The translations under genes and the position numbers were made by a program. A DNA stretch of 64,000 bases, from contig JBOEHK010000001.1 of the NCBI GenBank assembly GCA_050633885.1, positions 558,001 to 622,000 on the forward strand, written 5' to 3'. Positions 36,558 through 44,936 of the stretch are shown one piece after another. Origin of the DNA: JAWSVE01 sp050633885. Its GTDB lineage: Bacteria > Pseudomonadota > Gammaproteobacteria > Pseudomonadales > Cellvibrionaceae. The notes under the pieces are model-generated. The model saw only the letters and a program-made list of their open reading frames with translations, searched no databases and had not been told where the DNA came from. How positions within the stretch are numbered: the stretch's first letter is position 1; the number at the start of each line of letters is the position of its first letter.

Positions 36558-36938
36558 AACTTTTTACCAGCTTGTACGATTAAAAAACTAAGTCTTTTGG
36601 GCGTTTTTAATAATGAACGCATTATATAGATTAATAGCAGTAGATCACCCCAAAATGTAGGATTTTGAAAAGGAATGTCGATTTATGGGTAGTGCCCGAA
36701 GTTTTTGGTGGTAACTAGGTCTCATTTATCGAGGTGTGTTTTTTAGTGTAGACAAAGAAATGTTTTTTTTAAGAATTGAGTTAGTATTTTTAAGGAAATA
36801 AGCGATACCTTTTTATACTCGAGAATACATTTTTTTCTAAACCTTATAACAAATAAAATACGTGTTAGTCAGTAAATTGACGATACAGCCCTTCGAAATT
36901 TAATTTTAGTCGTATCAGTATTGGTTGGAATTTTTTAC
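36558..36938. promoter_or_regulatory. 381-bp gap upstream of the lipoprotein gene
   Basis: The gap lies between two minus-strand genes. On the minus strand a TATAAT (36621-36626) sits about 65 bp upstream of the lipoprotein start and could be its -10 element, but no good -35 is visible. The remainder is AT-rich without an open frame or repeat that I can support. Confidence 0.3.
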
Positions 36939-37682
36939 TTATATCCTATCTGTCCAGCGATACCAAAGATAACCAATAATTTCATGAAGAATGGCTTGGG
37001 ATTTATGTGTAGCGCTGCCATTAGGAAAGAAACGTAGGAAACCCTTTGTTTCTTGGAATTGATAGTCAGAGATTAAAGGGCATGCAGCAAAACCTTTTTT
37101 TTCAAAAGTACCCAACGCCCTACGCATATGTAACTCAGATGTGATAAGAGTAATATTTTTTGATTCTAAGTTTTTTGTGCCTACGAGTCTGTGCAAGTTG
37201 TCTGCGCTGAGATGAGTGCTTGTTGATTTGTCTTCGTAGCTGAGCCTTGTATTGTCGATATTAAATTCGGCAATGTAATTAAGAATAAGTTTAGCTTCGA
37301 TATATTTTGACCCAGCCCCGTCACCGGAGATCATCAACACCCGTTTATCGTCTTTTTTCAACCATTCAATTGCTGCGTGAGCTCTTTTGAATGTGGCGTT
37401 GTTGATGACGCTGTAATCAAATTCATTGTTGGGGAGGCTTGTTAATCCGCTTGGTAAAAGGATGGCGGTATTTTCAGAACAGGTTTCACCATTTGATTGG
37501 TATGCAAAAAATCTTACAGCACTATTAGCTCCAAACCCGGTAAGTAGTAAATACGACACGATTAAAAATGGAAGAAAGAGAATAAAAAGAGTTTTTTTGT
37601 ATCGAGTAACATAAGTCAACGAATAAAAAATAAAGAGGCAAGCAAGAAAATAAAAAACGGGGGAGGTGGCTAAATATTTCAT
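36939..37682 (-). CDS. DUF218 (YdcF/ElyC-like) membrane-anchored protein
   Basis: A 247-aa protein with two N-terminal membrane helices (about residues 8-22 and 30-49) and a DUF218 domain: AILLPSGL, RVLMISGDGAGSKYIEAKLI and ITLITSELHMRRALGTFEKKG. Relatives include YdcF and ElyC; ElyC affects envelope polysaccharide and undecaprenyl-phosphate use in E. coli. A role in lipid-carrier or EPS metabolism is plausible from location only. It is on the minus strand upstream of the lipoprotein gene across a 381-bp gap, so a shared transcript is uncertain. Confidence 0.8.
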   Translation of the reverse strand: MKYLATSPVFYFLACLFIFYSLTYVTRYKKTLFILFLPFLIVSYLLLTGFGANSAVRFFAYQSNGETCSENTAILLPSGLTSLPNNEFDYSVINNATFKRAHAAIEWLKKDDKRVLMISGDGAGSKYIEAKLILNYIAEFNIDNTRLSYEDKSTSTHLSADNLHRLVGTKNLESKNITLITSELHMRRALGTFEKKGFAACPLISDYQFQETKGFLRFFPNGSATHKSQAILHEIIGYLWYRWTDRI

Positions 37683-37838
37683 GTGTCAAATCGGTAATTC
37701 GAGAAGTAATACTGGCTACTAGCTCCGAAAATCCGGCCTCTTGTCATAATTGGTTTGTATCATTAGATCATTGTAACGCAAATCAGATAAACAGGGTGGC
37801 GAGAATGTACTAGCCAGATAGTTTTCGCTAAAACAGTG

Positions 37839-37844
37839 TATAAT
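37839..37844 (+). promoter_or_regulatory. Possible -10 element upstream of the second acyltransferase gene
   Basis: TATAAT lies in the 270-bp divergent gap, about 109 bp before the next start. No convincing -35 is found at 16-18 bp, so this is only a candidate. Confidence 0.3.
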
Positions 37845-37952
37845 CGTCGCCAAAATCCTGAGTTAATCATTTTATTCGTTTGTTATCTGATTTTTGTGCC
37901 TGTCGCTGTCGATTGTAAACGAAATCTGCGGGGTTTGAAGTGAAGACTTATT

Positions 37953-39092
37953 TTGGTGAGAGTGGAAATAATAGATATGAATTACATGACAGAGATTTTG
38001 TCACTCCAAACGGATGAATCTAAAATTTTAGAATATTGGGAAGCCCTTACGAAAGTTTGTCCTCATCATTATTTTCAGAGTGTGGGTTGGATTACCAATT
38101 GGGTAAAAAGCTTAAAGCATTATGAGAGTGATTCCATTGATATCTATGGCTGTTTTTTGTTTGATGAGGGCAATCCAGTTGTTGGTTTTTTCTTTGGAAA
38201 AAGTGCCACAAAAAAATTAAAACTGATTCCATCTGAATTATTTGTTTTTTATGGTGGTGGTATTAGAGAAGTTGATAAATTAACGCCTGAATACAATGAT
38301 GTTCTTGTTAAAACTGGTGTCGAGTTTTCTTTCGATGCGTTTTTAGATTCAGAAGTGTTGGGGTCATTTGATCAGTATCGTATGCATGGTATTAGTCATG
38401 AGTGTTATCAGCGCATAGAACCTAGCGTTTCAAAGTATGAATTAAAAGGTCGTAGCGTAAAGTCGTACAGCGTCGATCTGGAGGTGTTAAGAAACGAAGG
38501 CAAACCTTACATCAATGTGTTGAGTAAAAATAAACGACAACAAGTTCGCCGATCGATCAAAGCCTATGAAGAATTTGGTGACATTAAATTAGAGATTGCA
38601 AATACCGCAGAAAATGCTCTAGCTATGCTGGACCAGTTGGCGAAATTACATGAGGCGACTTGGAGTGAAAGAGGTGAAGGTGGCGCGTTTTCAAGTCATT
38701 TTTTCACAAAGTTTCATCATGAGTTAATTCGATCTCGTTTTGATTCTGGTGAAATCTTAGTATGTGAGATCTCAACACCGAATAAAATTGTTGGATACTT
38801 ATATGGCTTTGTTTATAACGATGAATTCTTGTTTTACCAAAATGGTTTTTCGTATGAGTCAGATAATAAATTTAAGCCTGGTTTTGTATCTCATTATTAT
38901 TTAATTAATTATTTTATGGAAACAGACTTAAAACTTTATGACTTTTTAGAAGGAGACGCGGGTTACAAACAGAGCCTCTCGAATCATTTTCGTGAGATGC
39001 ATGAGCTGACTCTTTTTAAATCTAACCTAATGAATAAGCTCTATTTACTGGCTTATACCAAAGCAAAGGCTTGGGTTGAGAGCCGAAAGTAG
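37953..39092 (+). CDS. GNAT/FemAB-type acyltransferase (second copy)
   Basis: A 379-aa Acetyltransf_6 protein. It shows YFQSVGWITNWVKSL near the N terminus, the basic segment LSKNKRQQVRRSIKAYEEFG typical of the family, HEATWSERGEGGAFSS, and a second lobe VGYLYGFVYNDEFLFYQNGF ending DFLEGDAGYKQSLS. Sequence identity to the protein at 12906 is low by eye, so this is not a recent duplicate. It marks the right edge of the EPS locus. The start is uncertain: GTG 37953, or ATG 37977 preceded by GTGGA. Confidence 0.75.
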   Translation: MVRVEIIDMNYMTEILSLQTDESKILEYWEALTKVCPHHYFQSVGWITNWVKSLKHYESDSIDIYGCFLFDEGNPVVGFFFGKSATKKLKLIPSELFVFYGGGIREVDKLTPEYNDVLVKTGVEFSFDAFLDSEVLGSFDQYRMHGISHECYQRIEPSVSKYELKGRSVKSYSVDLEVLRNEGKPYINVLSKNKRQQVRRSIKAYEEFGDIKLEIANTAENALAMLDQLAKLHEATWSERGEGGAFSSHFFTKFHHELIRSRFDSGEILVCEISTPNKIVGYLYGFVYNDEFLFYQNGFSYESDNKFKPGFVSHYYLINYFMETDLKLYDFLEGDAGYKQSLSNHFREMHELTLFKSNLMNKLYLLAYTKAKAWVESRK

Positions 39093-39322
39093 CTGTTGCT
39101 TCCTCTTTTTTGAAATACTCGATAAGACTCAGAACAAATTCATACTTAAGTAGGTGATATAACCTTTTAATTTATTGGGGCTTTGTAGCTCTGGCGAATA
39201 CTTTTTCAGCTTGTTTTTATCTAGCCCGCTCTAAACTTTTTCCAATCGTTAAGAGTAGAGTGCTATCATACTCAAGTTTTAATCGTATATTTTCTTATTG
39301 TAATTCGGTGGTTTATTTTTAA

Positions 39323-39919
39323 ATGTCTCAATCTGACTTAAATGTATCAATTAGTGAATCTGCTCAAGTATATTTGAAAGAATTGCTTGATAAGCAAGAC
39401 GCTGAAGGTATCAGTATTCGTATGTTTGTTTCTGATCCTGGAACGCCTAAAGCTGAGACCTGTATCGCCTATTGTCGCCCTGGTGAAGAACAAGAAGGCG
39501 ATGAGGTGGTGCAGTTGAATGGTTTCAAAGCTTATTTTGAAGCGAGAAGTATTCCTTTTCTTGAAGAAGCGTCGGTAGACTATTCGCCAGATCGAATGGG
39601 AGGCCAATTAACGATTCGTGCACCGAATTCAAAGATGGTCAAAGTGACAGAGGATAGCCCCGTTGAAGATCGAGTAAATTATATTTTATACAATGAGGTT
39701 AACCCTGGGCTTGCTGCTCATGGAGGGCAAGTGAGTTTGGTCGAGATAACTGATGATGGCTTTGCTGTATTAGAGTTTGGTGGAGGTTGTCAGGGATGTA
39801 GTGCGATTGATATAACCTTGAAGGATGGCGTTCAAAAAACGCTGATGACTAGTATTCCTTCTTTGGCAGGTGTTCGAGATGTTACCGATCATACCAACAA
39901 ATCTAACGCTTACTATTAG
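39323..39919 (+). CDS. nfuA: Fe-S biogenesis protein NfuA
   Basis: A 198-aa iron-sulfur carrier. The N-terminal half is a degenerate A-type (ErpA/IscA-like) domain and the C-terminal half an Nfu domain with the cluster-binding CxxC (C156, C159) in FGGGCQGCSAIDITLKDGV. Length and order match E. coli NfuA (191 aa). It delivers Fe-S clusters to target enzymes, notably under oxidative or iron stress. It has its own 230-bp upstream gap and is followed by a bidirectional terminator. Confidence 0.95.
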   Translation: MSQSDLNVSISESAQVYLKELLDKQDAEGISIRMFVSDPGTPKAETCIAYCRPGEEQEGDEVVQLNGFKAYFEARSIPFLEEASVDYSPDRMGGQLTIRAPNSKMVKVTEDSPVEDRVNYILYNEVNPGLAAHGGQVSLVEITDDGFAVLEFGGGCQGCSAIDITLKDGVQKTLMTSIPSLAGVRDVTDHTNKSNAYY

Positions 39920-40078
39920 TTGTTGTAGGGTAGTTGTGGTTGGGTAGCTGGAGGTTAGTTGTCAACTAATCGTTCAAAGCTAATGGTAAAAGGTAACAGT
40001 TGACAGTTATAAGCCAATTGGAAGAGGCCCATTTTATAACTCCATTTCCTATAGTAAACCCTTTTAGAAAACACCATT

Positions 40079-40110
40079 AAAAGCCCTGTCTTGAAAAAGA
40101 GAGGGCTTTT
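40079..40110. terminator. Bidirectional terminator between nfuA and the cold-shock gene
   Basis: AAAAGCCCT (40079-40087) pairs with AGGGCTTTT (40102-40110), extended inward by TCTT/AAGA after one mismatch, with ATTTT following on the + strand. On the minus strand the stem is also followed by a T-containing stretch. It serves the two convergent genes. Confidence 0.85.
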
Positions 40111-40147
40111 ATTTTATGTCTTGTGCGTTCTTATTATCTCTACGGCT

Positions 40148-40357
40148 TTAAGCTGGCTCTACGTTCTCGGCTTGAGGGCCTTTTTGGCCTTGACCTTCTG
40201 TAAAGCTAACTTGCTGTCCTTCTTGTAATGTTTTGAATCCATCTCCGATGATGTTGCTGAAATGGACAAATAAATCGGCGCCACCTTCGCGTGTAATAAA
40301 TCCGTAACCTTTACTTTCATTGAACCACTTAACTGTGCCTGTGAGCTTGTCTGACAT
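40148..40357 (-). CDS. CspA-family cold-shock protein
   Basis: A 69-aa single cold-shock domain. RNP1 is KGYGFI and RNP2 is LFVHF, preceded by the signature GTVKWFNESKG. It binds single-stranded nucleic acid and acts as an RNA chaperone or transcription antiterminator. The long upstream gap (40358-40765) would leave room for a long 5' leader, a common trait of cold-inducible csp genes, but induction cannot be judged from sequence. Confidence 0.95.
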   Translation of the reverse strand: MSDKLTGTVKWFNESKGYGFITREGGADLFVHFSNIIGDGFKTLQEGQQVSFTEGQGQKGPQAENVEPA

Positions 40358-40765
40358 TTTCTTCTAACCTATTAATATCTTATTTATTTGTAAAAACTGC
40401 ATAAAGAATGGAGCAGATTTGATTCCTGTTTTTCATTTTTAACTGCGATGTAAAAAATAGAGTTTTATTATCAAAAAATGAACTTAAACATCACAGTCGA
40501 GTTTAGAATGCTTGAATATTGAAGGCAATACCCGTAATGAGGGCCTATCTTTACAGTGGTGAAATAAAGGCTAGAAACGAAATGTTCTTAATAGAAAAGT
40601 ACTGTTTAACCGATAAGTTTTGTAATGAAAAAGAGTAAATGATGCTTAATATTCTAATAGTTTATTAAAAATATTTTTTTTCATAGCAGAATATACTAGA
40701 CCAGCAGAGAAAAAATTTACGCTAATTCATTAAAACCTACAACGTTTTTGGTTATCTCCGACTTT
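40358..40765. promoter_or_regulatory. 408-bp gap upstream of the cold-shock gene
   Basis: The gap separates the minus-strand cold-shock gene from the methyltransferase gene upstream on the same strand. It is AT-rich and carries no credible open frame. I see no clear cold-box element or terminator hairpin. It probably contains the csp promoter and leader. Confidence 0.4.
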
Positions 40766-41515
40766 TTATTTTTTAAAAAATGTGCGGAAAGACAATAGGG
40801 CTGCGGTTACAGCGACGTTTAATGATTCAACATTGTTGTTCATTGGAATGTGTATATTTTGGGTGCAGGCGTCAAGTGTCGCTTTAGAAAGCCCGTCGGT
40901 TTCATTGCCGAGTACGAATATGTTGGGTGTCATAATTGAGGCGTTGTTGAGCGGTGTACTGTCTTCTAGCGCTAGGCCATAACTGCTGACTCCTAATGCT
41001 TTGGCTTTTTTTATGGCTGAAGGTATGTCGTCACAGAAAAGAATATTGGTTTTAAAGAGAGTGCCAGCACTGGCTTTAATGACAAGCCCATCAATTTTCG
41101 AGCAGCCTTTTCTAGGAATGATCAGGCCGTCGATAAAACCGCCGCCAACAGAGCGAATAATCATGCCTAGGTTTTGAGGGTTGGTGACGTTTTCCACCGC
41201 GATAAGAGAAAAATTTTCCGGTGTAGGATGAGATATGAAGTCATCAAATTCTTTGAAATTGCTTGCAATAATATCTGCTGCGATTCCTTGGTCTTGCTTT
41301 CTATTTTTGGATATCCGCGATAGGGATAATCGATCGTGCGTTTGTATCTCAATTCCACGTTGCTTACACAATCTTGCAATATCTTTTAATTGCGTATTAG
41401 GTTTGTTGGACGAGGCAATGTGAACGCGATAGAAGTGAATGTCGTTATTTAATAATGCTTCGTGTACGGGGTTTCTACCGTAAATGGTCAATAAATTTTT
41501 AGGGATTTTTTTCAC
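40766..41515 (-). CDS. TrmH/SpoU-family RNA 2'-O-methyltransferase
   Basis: A 249-aa SPOUT-class methyltransferase. An N-terminal substrate-binding domain begins YGRNPVHEALL; the C-terminal trefoil-knot domain has AVENVTNPQNLGMIIRS (motif 1), FVLGNETDGLSKATLDAC (motif 2) and IPMNNNVESLNVAVTAALL (motif 3). It transfers methyl from SAM to a ribose 2'-OH of rRNA or tRNA. It resembles RlmB, which modifies G2251 of 23S rRNA, but rnr, the usual neighbour of rlmB, is absent, so the exact target is left open. Confidence 0.87.
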   Translation of the reverse strand: MKKIPKNLLTIYGRNPVHEALLNNDIHFYRVHIASSNKPNTQLKDIARLCKQRGIEIQTHDRLSLSRISKNRKQDQGIAADIIASNFKEFDDFISHPTPENFSLIAVENVTNPQNLGMIIRSVGGGFIDGLIIPRKGCSKIDGLVIKASAGTLFKTNILFCDDIPSAIKKAKALGVSSYGLALEDSTPLNNASIMTPNIFVLGNETDGLSKATLDACTQNIHIPMNNNVESLNVAVTAALLSFRTFFKK

Positions 41516-41568
41516 AAGTATTGCACGAAGTCCAGATAAATATTTGAATTCGCTGTGATAGCGATAAT

Positions 41569-41994
41569 CTAGTTTGCCTTTTTTATATAGCAGTCGTCAG
41601 CATTTTCTAATAGCGCTTTTAAAACTTGAGAGCGATTAATTAACCCAATCAGCATGCCTTGTTCATCAACGACAGGATAATTTTTGGGGCGTTTGTCACT
41701 CATGTTTTCAGCGAGCTGAACAATGGATGTGTCCGCTGTGACCGTAATAACATCTTTGCGCATGACGCTCGAAACTGTCGCTGGTTCTTCGCAGTAAAAA
41801 ATATCGTTTAATAAATCTTTAATGCAATCTTGCTCTGAAACAAAACCGACAAGTTTACGGTTTTCATCAATGACCGGAGCGCCGTGAACTTTGGCTTTTA
41901 GTAAGGCTTGTACAACATTTCTAACGTCATAGCTTACGGGTATCGCATGGGGGTCGTAATCCATATAATCTTTAACGAGTATTGATGAGCTCAT
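41569..41994 (-). CDS. CBS-domain protein
   Basis: A 141-aa protein made of two CBS domains (about residues 8-66 and 75-132) and nothing else: VHGAPVIDENRKLVGFVSEQD and KNYPVVDEQGMLIGLINRSQ are the two core repeats. Paired CBS domains bind adenine nucleotides and act as energy sensors, usually on a partner protein. No partner is obvious. It is separated from the methyltransferase by 53 bp and from pdxJ by 98 bp on the same strand. Confidence 0.88.
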   Translation of the reverse strand: MSSSILVKDYMDYDPHAIPVSYDVRNVVQALLKAKVHGAPVIDENRKLVGFVSEQDCIKDLLNDIFYCEEPATVSSVMRKDVITVTADTSIVQLAENMSDKRPKNYPVVDEQGMLIGLINRSQVLKALLENADDCYIKKAN

Positions 41995-42092
41995 AATTAT
42001 GTTTCCACTAACAAGATAGAAGTTAGCTAAACTACCTTGTTTGAAACACCTTTAGCAAGAAAAAAAGGGGTTTGGTTAAGAATTAAATGGGA

Positions 42093-42863
42093 TTAATGAC
42101 AGATTTTTAAATACTTCTGAATGGCGGTTGGCATACTGATTAAAAGAGATTCAACCGTTAGTGCATGGCCAATAGAGACTTCTTGCAGCCCAGGAATAGT
42201 GGCGAATTGAGGCATGTTTTTTAAATTCAAATCATGCCCGGCATTGATTCCTAATCCAATCTCTTTAGCGTGTTTTGCGGCATCATAGAATAATTGAAAT
42301 AATTTTTTAAATTCGGTTGTGTCAGATGATTTAAAGAGTTCGGCATAAGGACCTGTGTAAAACTCTATTCTATCGGCACCAATGCTTTTGGCTAGATCGA
42401 GTTGTTCAATATCGGGATCCATAAATAAGCTAACGCGAACGCCTAATGATTTTAATTCTTTAATAATAGGTGCTAATTTTTCACCTTCTGTTTTTAAATC
42501 AAAACCATGGTCTGAGGTTAATTGCGTATTGTTATCTGGAACCAGCGTGCATTGATGGGGAAGTGCAGACTTTACTAATGCAAGAAAGCCGGGATAGTTC
42601 TCTGTCGAACCGATTAGTTCATCAGCAAAAGGGTTTCCCTCAATATTAAATTCTTTTGTTGGATAGTTTTTTATAAGGGTGTGAATATTGATAACATCGC
42701 TAGGTCTGATGTGCCTTTGGTCTGGTCGAGGATGAACTGTAATTCCATCTGCTCCAGAATCTAAGCAGAGTTGTGCAAACTCTGTCACGTTGGGAAAATT
42801 TCCTTCGCGAGAATTTCGAATGAGTGCAATTTTATTGAGGTTGACGCTGAGGGCTATGCTCAC
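42093..42863 (-). CDS. pdxJ: Pyridoxine 5'-phosphate synthase
   Basis: PdxJ (256 aa) condenses 1-deoxyxylulose 5-phosphate with 3-amino-2-oxopropyl phosphate to make pyridoxine 5'-phosphate. Diagnostic segments are LSVNLNKIALIRNSR at the start, ADGITVHPRPDQRHI, FNIEGNP, CTLVPDNN, VSLFMDPD, IEFYTGPYA and GINAGHDLN. It is usually found next to recO and acpS; that context is absent here. A cyclophilin gene lies 10 bp upstream, so the two are probably co-transcribed. Confidence 0.95.
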   Translation of the reverse strand: MSIALSVNLNKIALIRNSREGNFPNVTEFAQLCLDSGADGITVHPRPDQRHIRPSDVINIHTLIKNYPTKEFNIEGNPFADELIGSTENYPGFLALVKSALPHQCTLVPDNNTQLTSDHGFDLKTEGEKLAPIIKELKSLGVRVSLFMDPDIEQLDLAKSIGADRIEFYTGPYAELFKSSDTTEFKKLFQLFYDAAKHAKEIGLGINAGHDLNLKNMPQFATIPGLQEVSIGHALTVESLLISMPTAIQKYLKICH

Positions 42864-42873
42864 TATGTTTCCG

Positions 42874-43518
42874 TTATTTCAGTGTTTTACTTATCGTTTT
42901 TTCTTTCGATAAATCTAGTTGAGTTGCTTTTGTGATTCGTATCATTTCATTTGGAGCTTCAGGAAATTTTCGATATCGACCTCGAGGGGCTTCTACCATT
43001 TGATGAACAACCTCCATTCCGTTAATGATTTGTCCAAATACGGCGTAACCGGGATTGTTTTCAGAATAGTCGAGAGTTGGGTTGTGATTTAAATTAATAA
43101 AAAATTGAGAAGTCGCGCTATTTGGATCGTACGTTCTGGCCATAGAGAGTGTGCCGGCTGTATTCAAAAGCCCGTTACTCGCTTCGTTAATAATGGGGTC
43201 GCGAGTGGATTTTTCAGTGAAATCAAAAGTATGCCCACCACCCTGTACGACAAATCCCGGTATGATTCGATGAAATATCGTTCCGTCAAAGAACCCATCG
43301 TTAACATAGGTTAAAAAGTTTTCGACAGTGATGGGCGCTTTATCAGCGAATAAGACTATTGTGATATCACCTAAGTCAGTTTCTATCTTCACGATAGGGT
43401 TTTCAGTGTCGGCGAAAGTATACCTAGTTGTTAAAAATAATAGGCAATTCATGGTGAGCGAGAAAAAAATAATAGAGCGAACAGTATAAAAAAGAGTGAG
43501 ATTCTTATGAGTCAGCAT
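42874..43518 (-). CDS. Periplasmic cyclophilin-type peptidyl-prolyl isomerase
   Basis: A 214-aa cyclophilin. An N-terminal hydrophobic signal (about residues 8-36, ending YTFA) precedes the isomerase core: VKIETDLGDITIVLF, FHRIIPGFVVQGGG, SATSQFFINLNHNP and GYAVFGQIINGMEVV. The catalytic arginine is in FHRIIPGF. It catalyses cis-trans proline isomerisation, probably in the periplasm. The start at 43518 has an AGG site; an internal Met (residue 23) is a possible shorter start but would weaken the signal. It is upstream of pdxJ by 10 bp. Confidence 0.92.
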   Translation of the reverse strand: MLTHKNLTLFYTVRSIIFFSLTMNCLLFLTTRYTFADTENPIVKIETDLGDITIVLFADKAPITVENFLTYVNDGFFDGTIFHRIIPGFVVQGGGHTFDFTEKSTRDPIINEASNGLLNTAGTLSMARTYDPNSATSQFFINLNHNPTLDYSENNPGYAVFGQIINGMEVVHQMVEAPRGRYRKFPEAPNEMIRITKATQLDLSKEKTISKTLK

Positions 43519-43575
43519 GCCGAGCCTAAAAACAATATGGATAATGGTTAAATGATAATCTGTAGGAATGTTTGT

Positions 43576-43605
43576 CGTAAAGCGATATACAGTAATCGCT
43601 TTACG
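43576..43605. repeat. 11-bp perfect inverted repeat without a T run
   Basis: CGTAAAGCGAT (43576-43586) is perfectly complementary to ATCGCTTTACG (43595-43605) with an 8-nt loop. It sits between the SH3 protein gene and the cyclophilin gene, both on the minus strand, about 58 bp before the cyclophilin start. It could be an operator or a factor-dependent terminator. Confidence 0.55.
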
Positions 43606-43656
43606 TCGATCAATTAGTCTCTCTTAAATTTTGGTTTATTTAAAAGCATCAAGAGA

Positions 43657-44349
43657 TTATGCCCATTCAGAATAGCGCCTTTTGCTACGAATGTTTTGAA
43701 CAAGTAAAGTAATTAAGACACCAATGGCGACGGCAAAGGCTCCGTATAAAAACCATGTTTGGTTGGAGTTGTCGCTCAGTCTTTCATTCTCAGCTTTGAT
43801 GACATCAATCTCAGTTTCTAACAGCTGGCGCTCTTGCATTAATTTTTGGTTGGTGCTGTTGAGTGTGACTGCATTCGCTGAAATTCGTTTTAGTTCGTCT
43901 AATTCTTCACTCAATTGAGAAGCTTCTGTTAATGCGGTTTTTAGCTGTTCGCTTAATTGGCCGTTTTCAGTTTGTAACGAATTTGTTTCATTGCCCAATG
44001 ACTGTGTTTGGGTGCTTAGTTGCTCTAATTTTTTTTCTGCCTGTGCGAGTAATTGCTTGGCGGCTGGATTGTTTTGTATATATTGAGTGCGAACCCAACC
44101 ACTCGTTCCACCACTAATTTCAACTTTAACCCAATCTTTGGTGTCACCATTCTCAACTATTTTCATTCGTGTACCGCTTTTTAGCATCTTGATAATTCTG
44201 TATTGGTCTCCTTGTCCAGAACGCATATTAATCATGAGCTCGTCTGACACGTAACGGGTTTGTCCATAGCTAATGGAACTGATCGAGGATGCGGCTAATA
44301 CAAAAGCAGTGAGAAGGAATATTTTTCGAATCATGACATTCATTATCAT
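43657..44349 (-). CDS. SH3-domain membrane protein (TIGR04211-like, YgiM-like)
   Basis: A 230-aa protein with a signal sequence (cleavage probably after SYG, about residue 29), a bacterial SH3 domain (about 30-95, MINMRSGQGDQYRIIKMLKSG and GGTSGWVRTQYIQ), a coiled coil (about 98-195, Leu/Glu/Gln rich) and a C-terminal membrane helix (about 200-219) followed by basic residues. This layout is that of the conserved gammaproteobacterial YgiM-like family, whose role is not defined but probably envelope related. The first ATG at 44349 has an AGG ribosome site. Confidence 0.9.
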   Translation of the reverse strand: MIMNVMIRKIFLLTAFVLAASSISSISYGQTRYVSDELMINMRSGQGDQYRIIKMLKSGTRMKIVENGDTKDWVKVEISGGTSGWVRTQYIQNNPAAKQLLAQAEKKLEQLSTQTQSLGNETNSLQTENGQLSEQLKTALTEASQLSEELDELKRISANAVTLNSTNQKLMQERQLLETEIDVIKAENERLSDNSNQTWFLYGAFAVAIGVLITLLVQNIRSKRRYSEWA

Positions 44350-44558
44350 TGGTAGACCTAATATTTTATTTCGAGATGTCTTTTAGGTGTTGTTTATTGC
44401 AGTCATTCATCATCAGGTGATGACTAGTTGTGTGCTTGCCAGTAGCTTAAAGGGCTTATAGGCAGGCGTTTTAACGTGCAGATCATACTCAAATCATTTA
44501 CCAAATGCGCGGTTAATGTGGCGAAATGTCAACTTCCTCACATCGATGAATAAAAAGT

Positions 44559-44858
44559 CTAGGGTAAAACTTGTTTAAAGGGCTTTACAGCGACATTTTT
44601 ATAAACGCCAGCAGCCACATAGGGGTCTTCTTTGGCCCAGTTATTGGCCTCTTCTAGGGAGTCGAATTCAGCAATAATCAAGCTTCCCGTAAAACCTGCT
44701 TCCCCCGGATCAATGCTGTCAATTGCGGGGTGAGGGCCGGCAATCACCAATCGACCTTGGTCTTTGAGTATGTTGACGCGCGCTAGATGGTCGCCTCTAA
44801 CAGGAGTGCGTTTTGGTAGGCTGTTTTCAACATCTTCGCTAATAATGGCGTATAACAT
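44559..44858 (-). CDS. yciI: YciI-family protein
   Basis: A 99-aa YCII-domain protein: MLYAIISEDVENSLPKRTPV at the start, DHLARVNILKDQGRLVIAGP with the conserved His-Asp pair, and the FDSLEEANNWAKEDPYV segment. YciI folds as a ferredoxin-like dimer; the function is unknown although dehydrochlorinase-like activity is known in distant relatives. It lies 78 bp downstream of a septation-like membrane protein gene, the same neighbourhood as in Pseudomonas and Escherichia (yciI, yciB, yciO). Confidence 0.92.
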   Translation of the reverse strand: MLYAIISEDVENSLPKRTPVRGDHLARVNILKDQGRLVIAGPHPAIDSIDPGEAGFTGSLIIAEFDSLEEANNWAKEDPYVAAGVYKNVAVKPFKQVLP

Positions 44859-44936
44859 AACGAGTATCCCTAATGGTAAATTTATTTTTACTCAGAATAA
44901 AAATGAAAAATTTATAATGGATATTTGAAGATCGGA

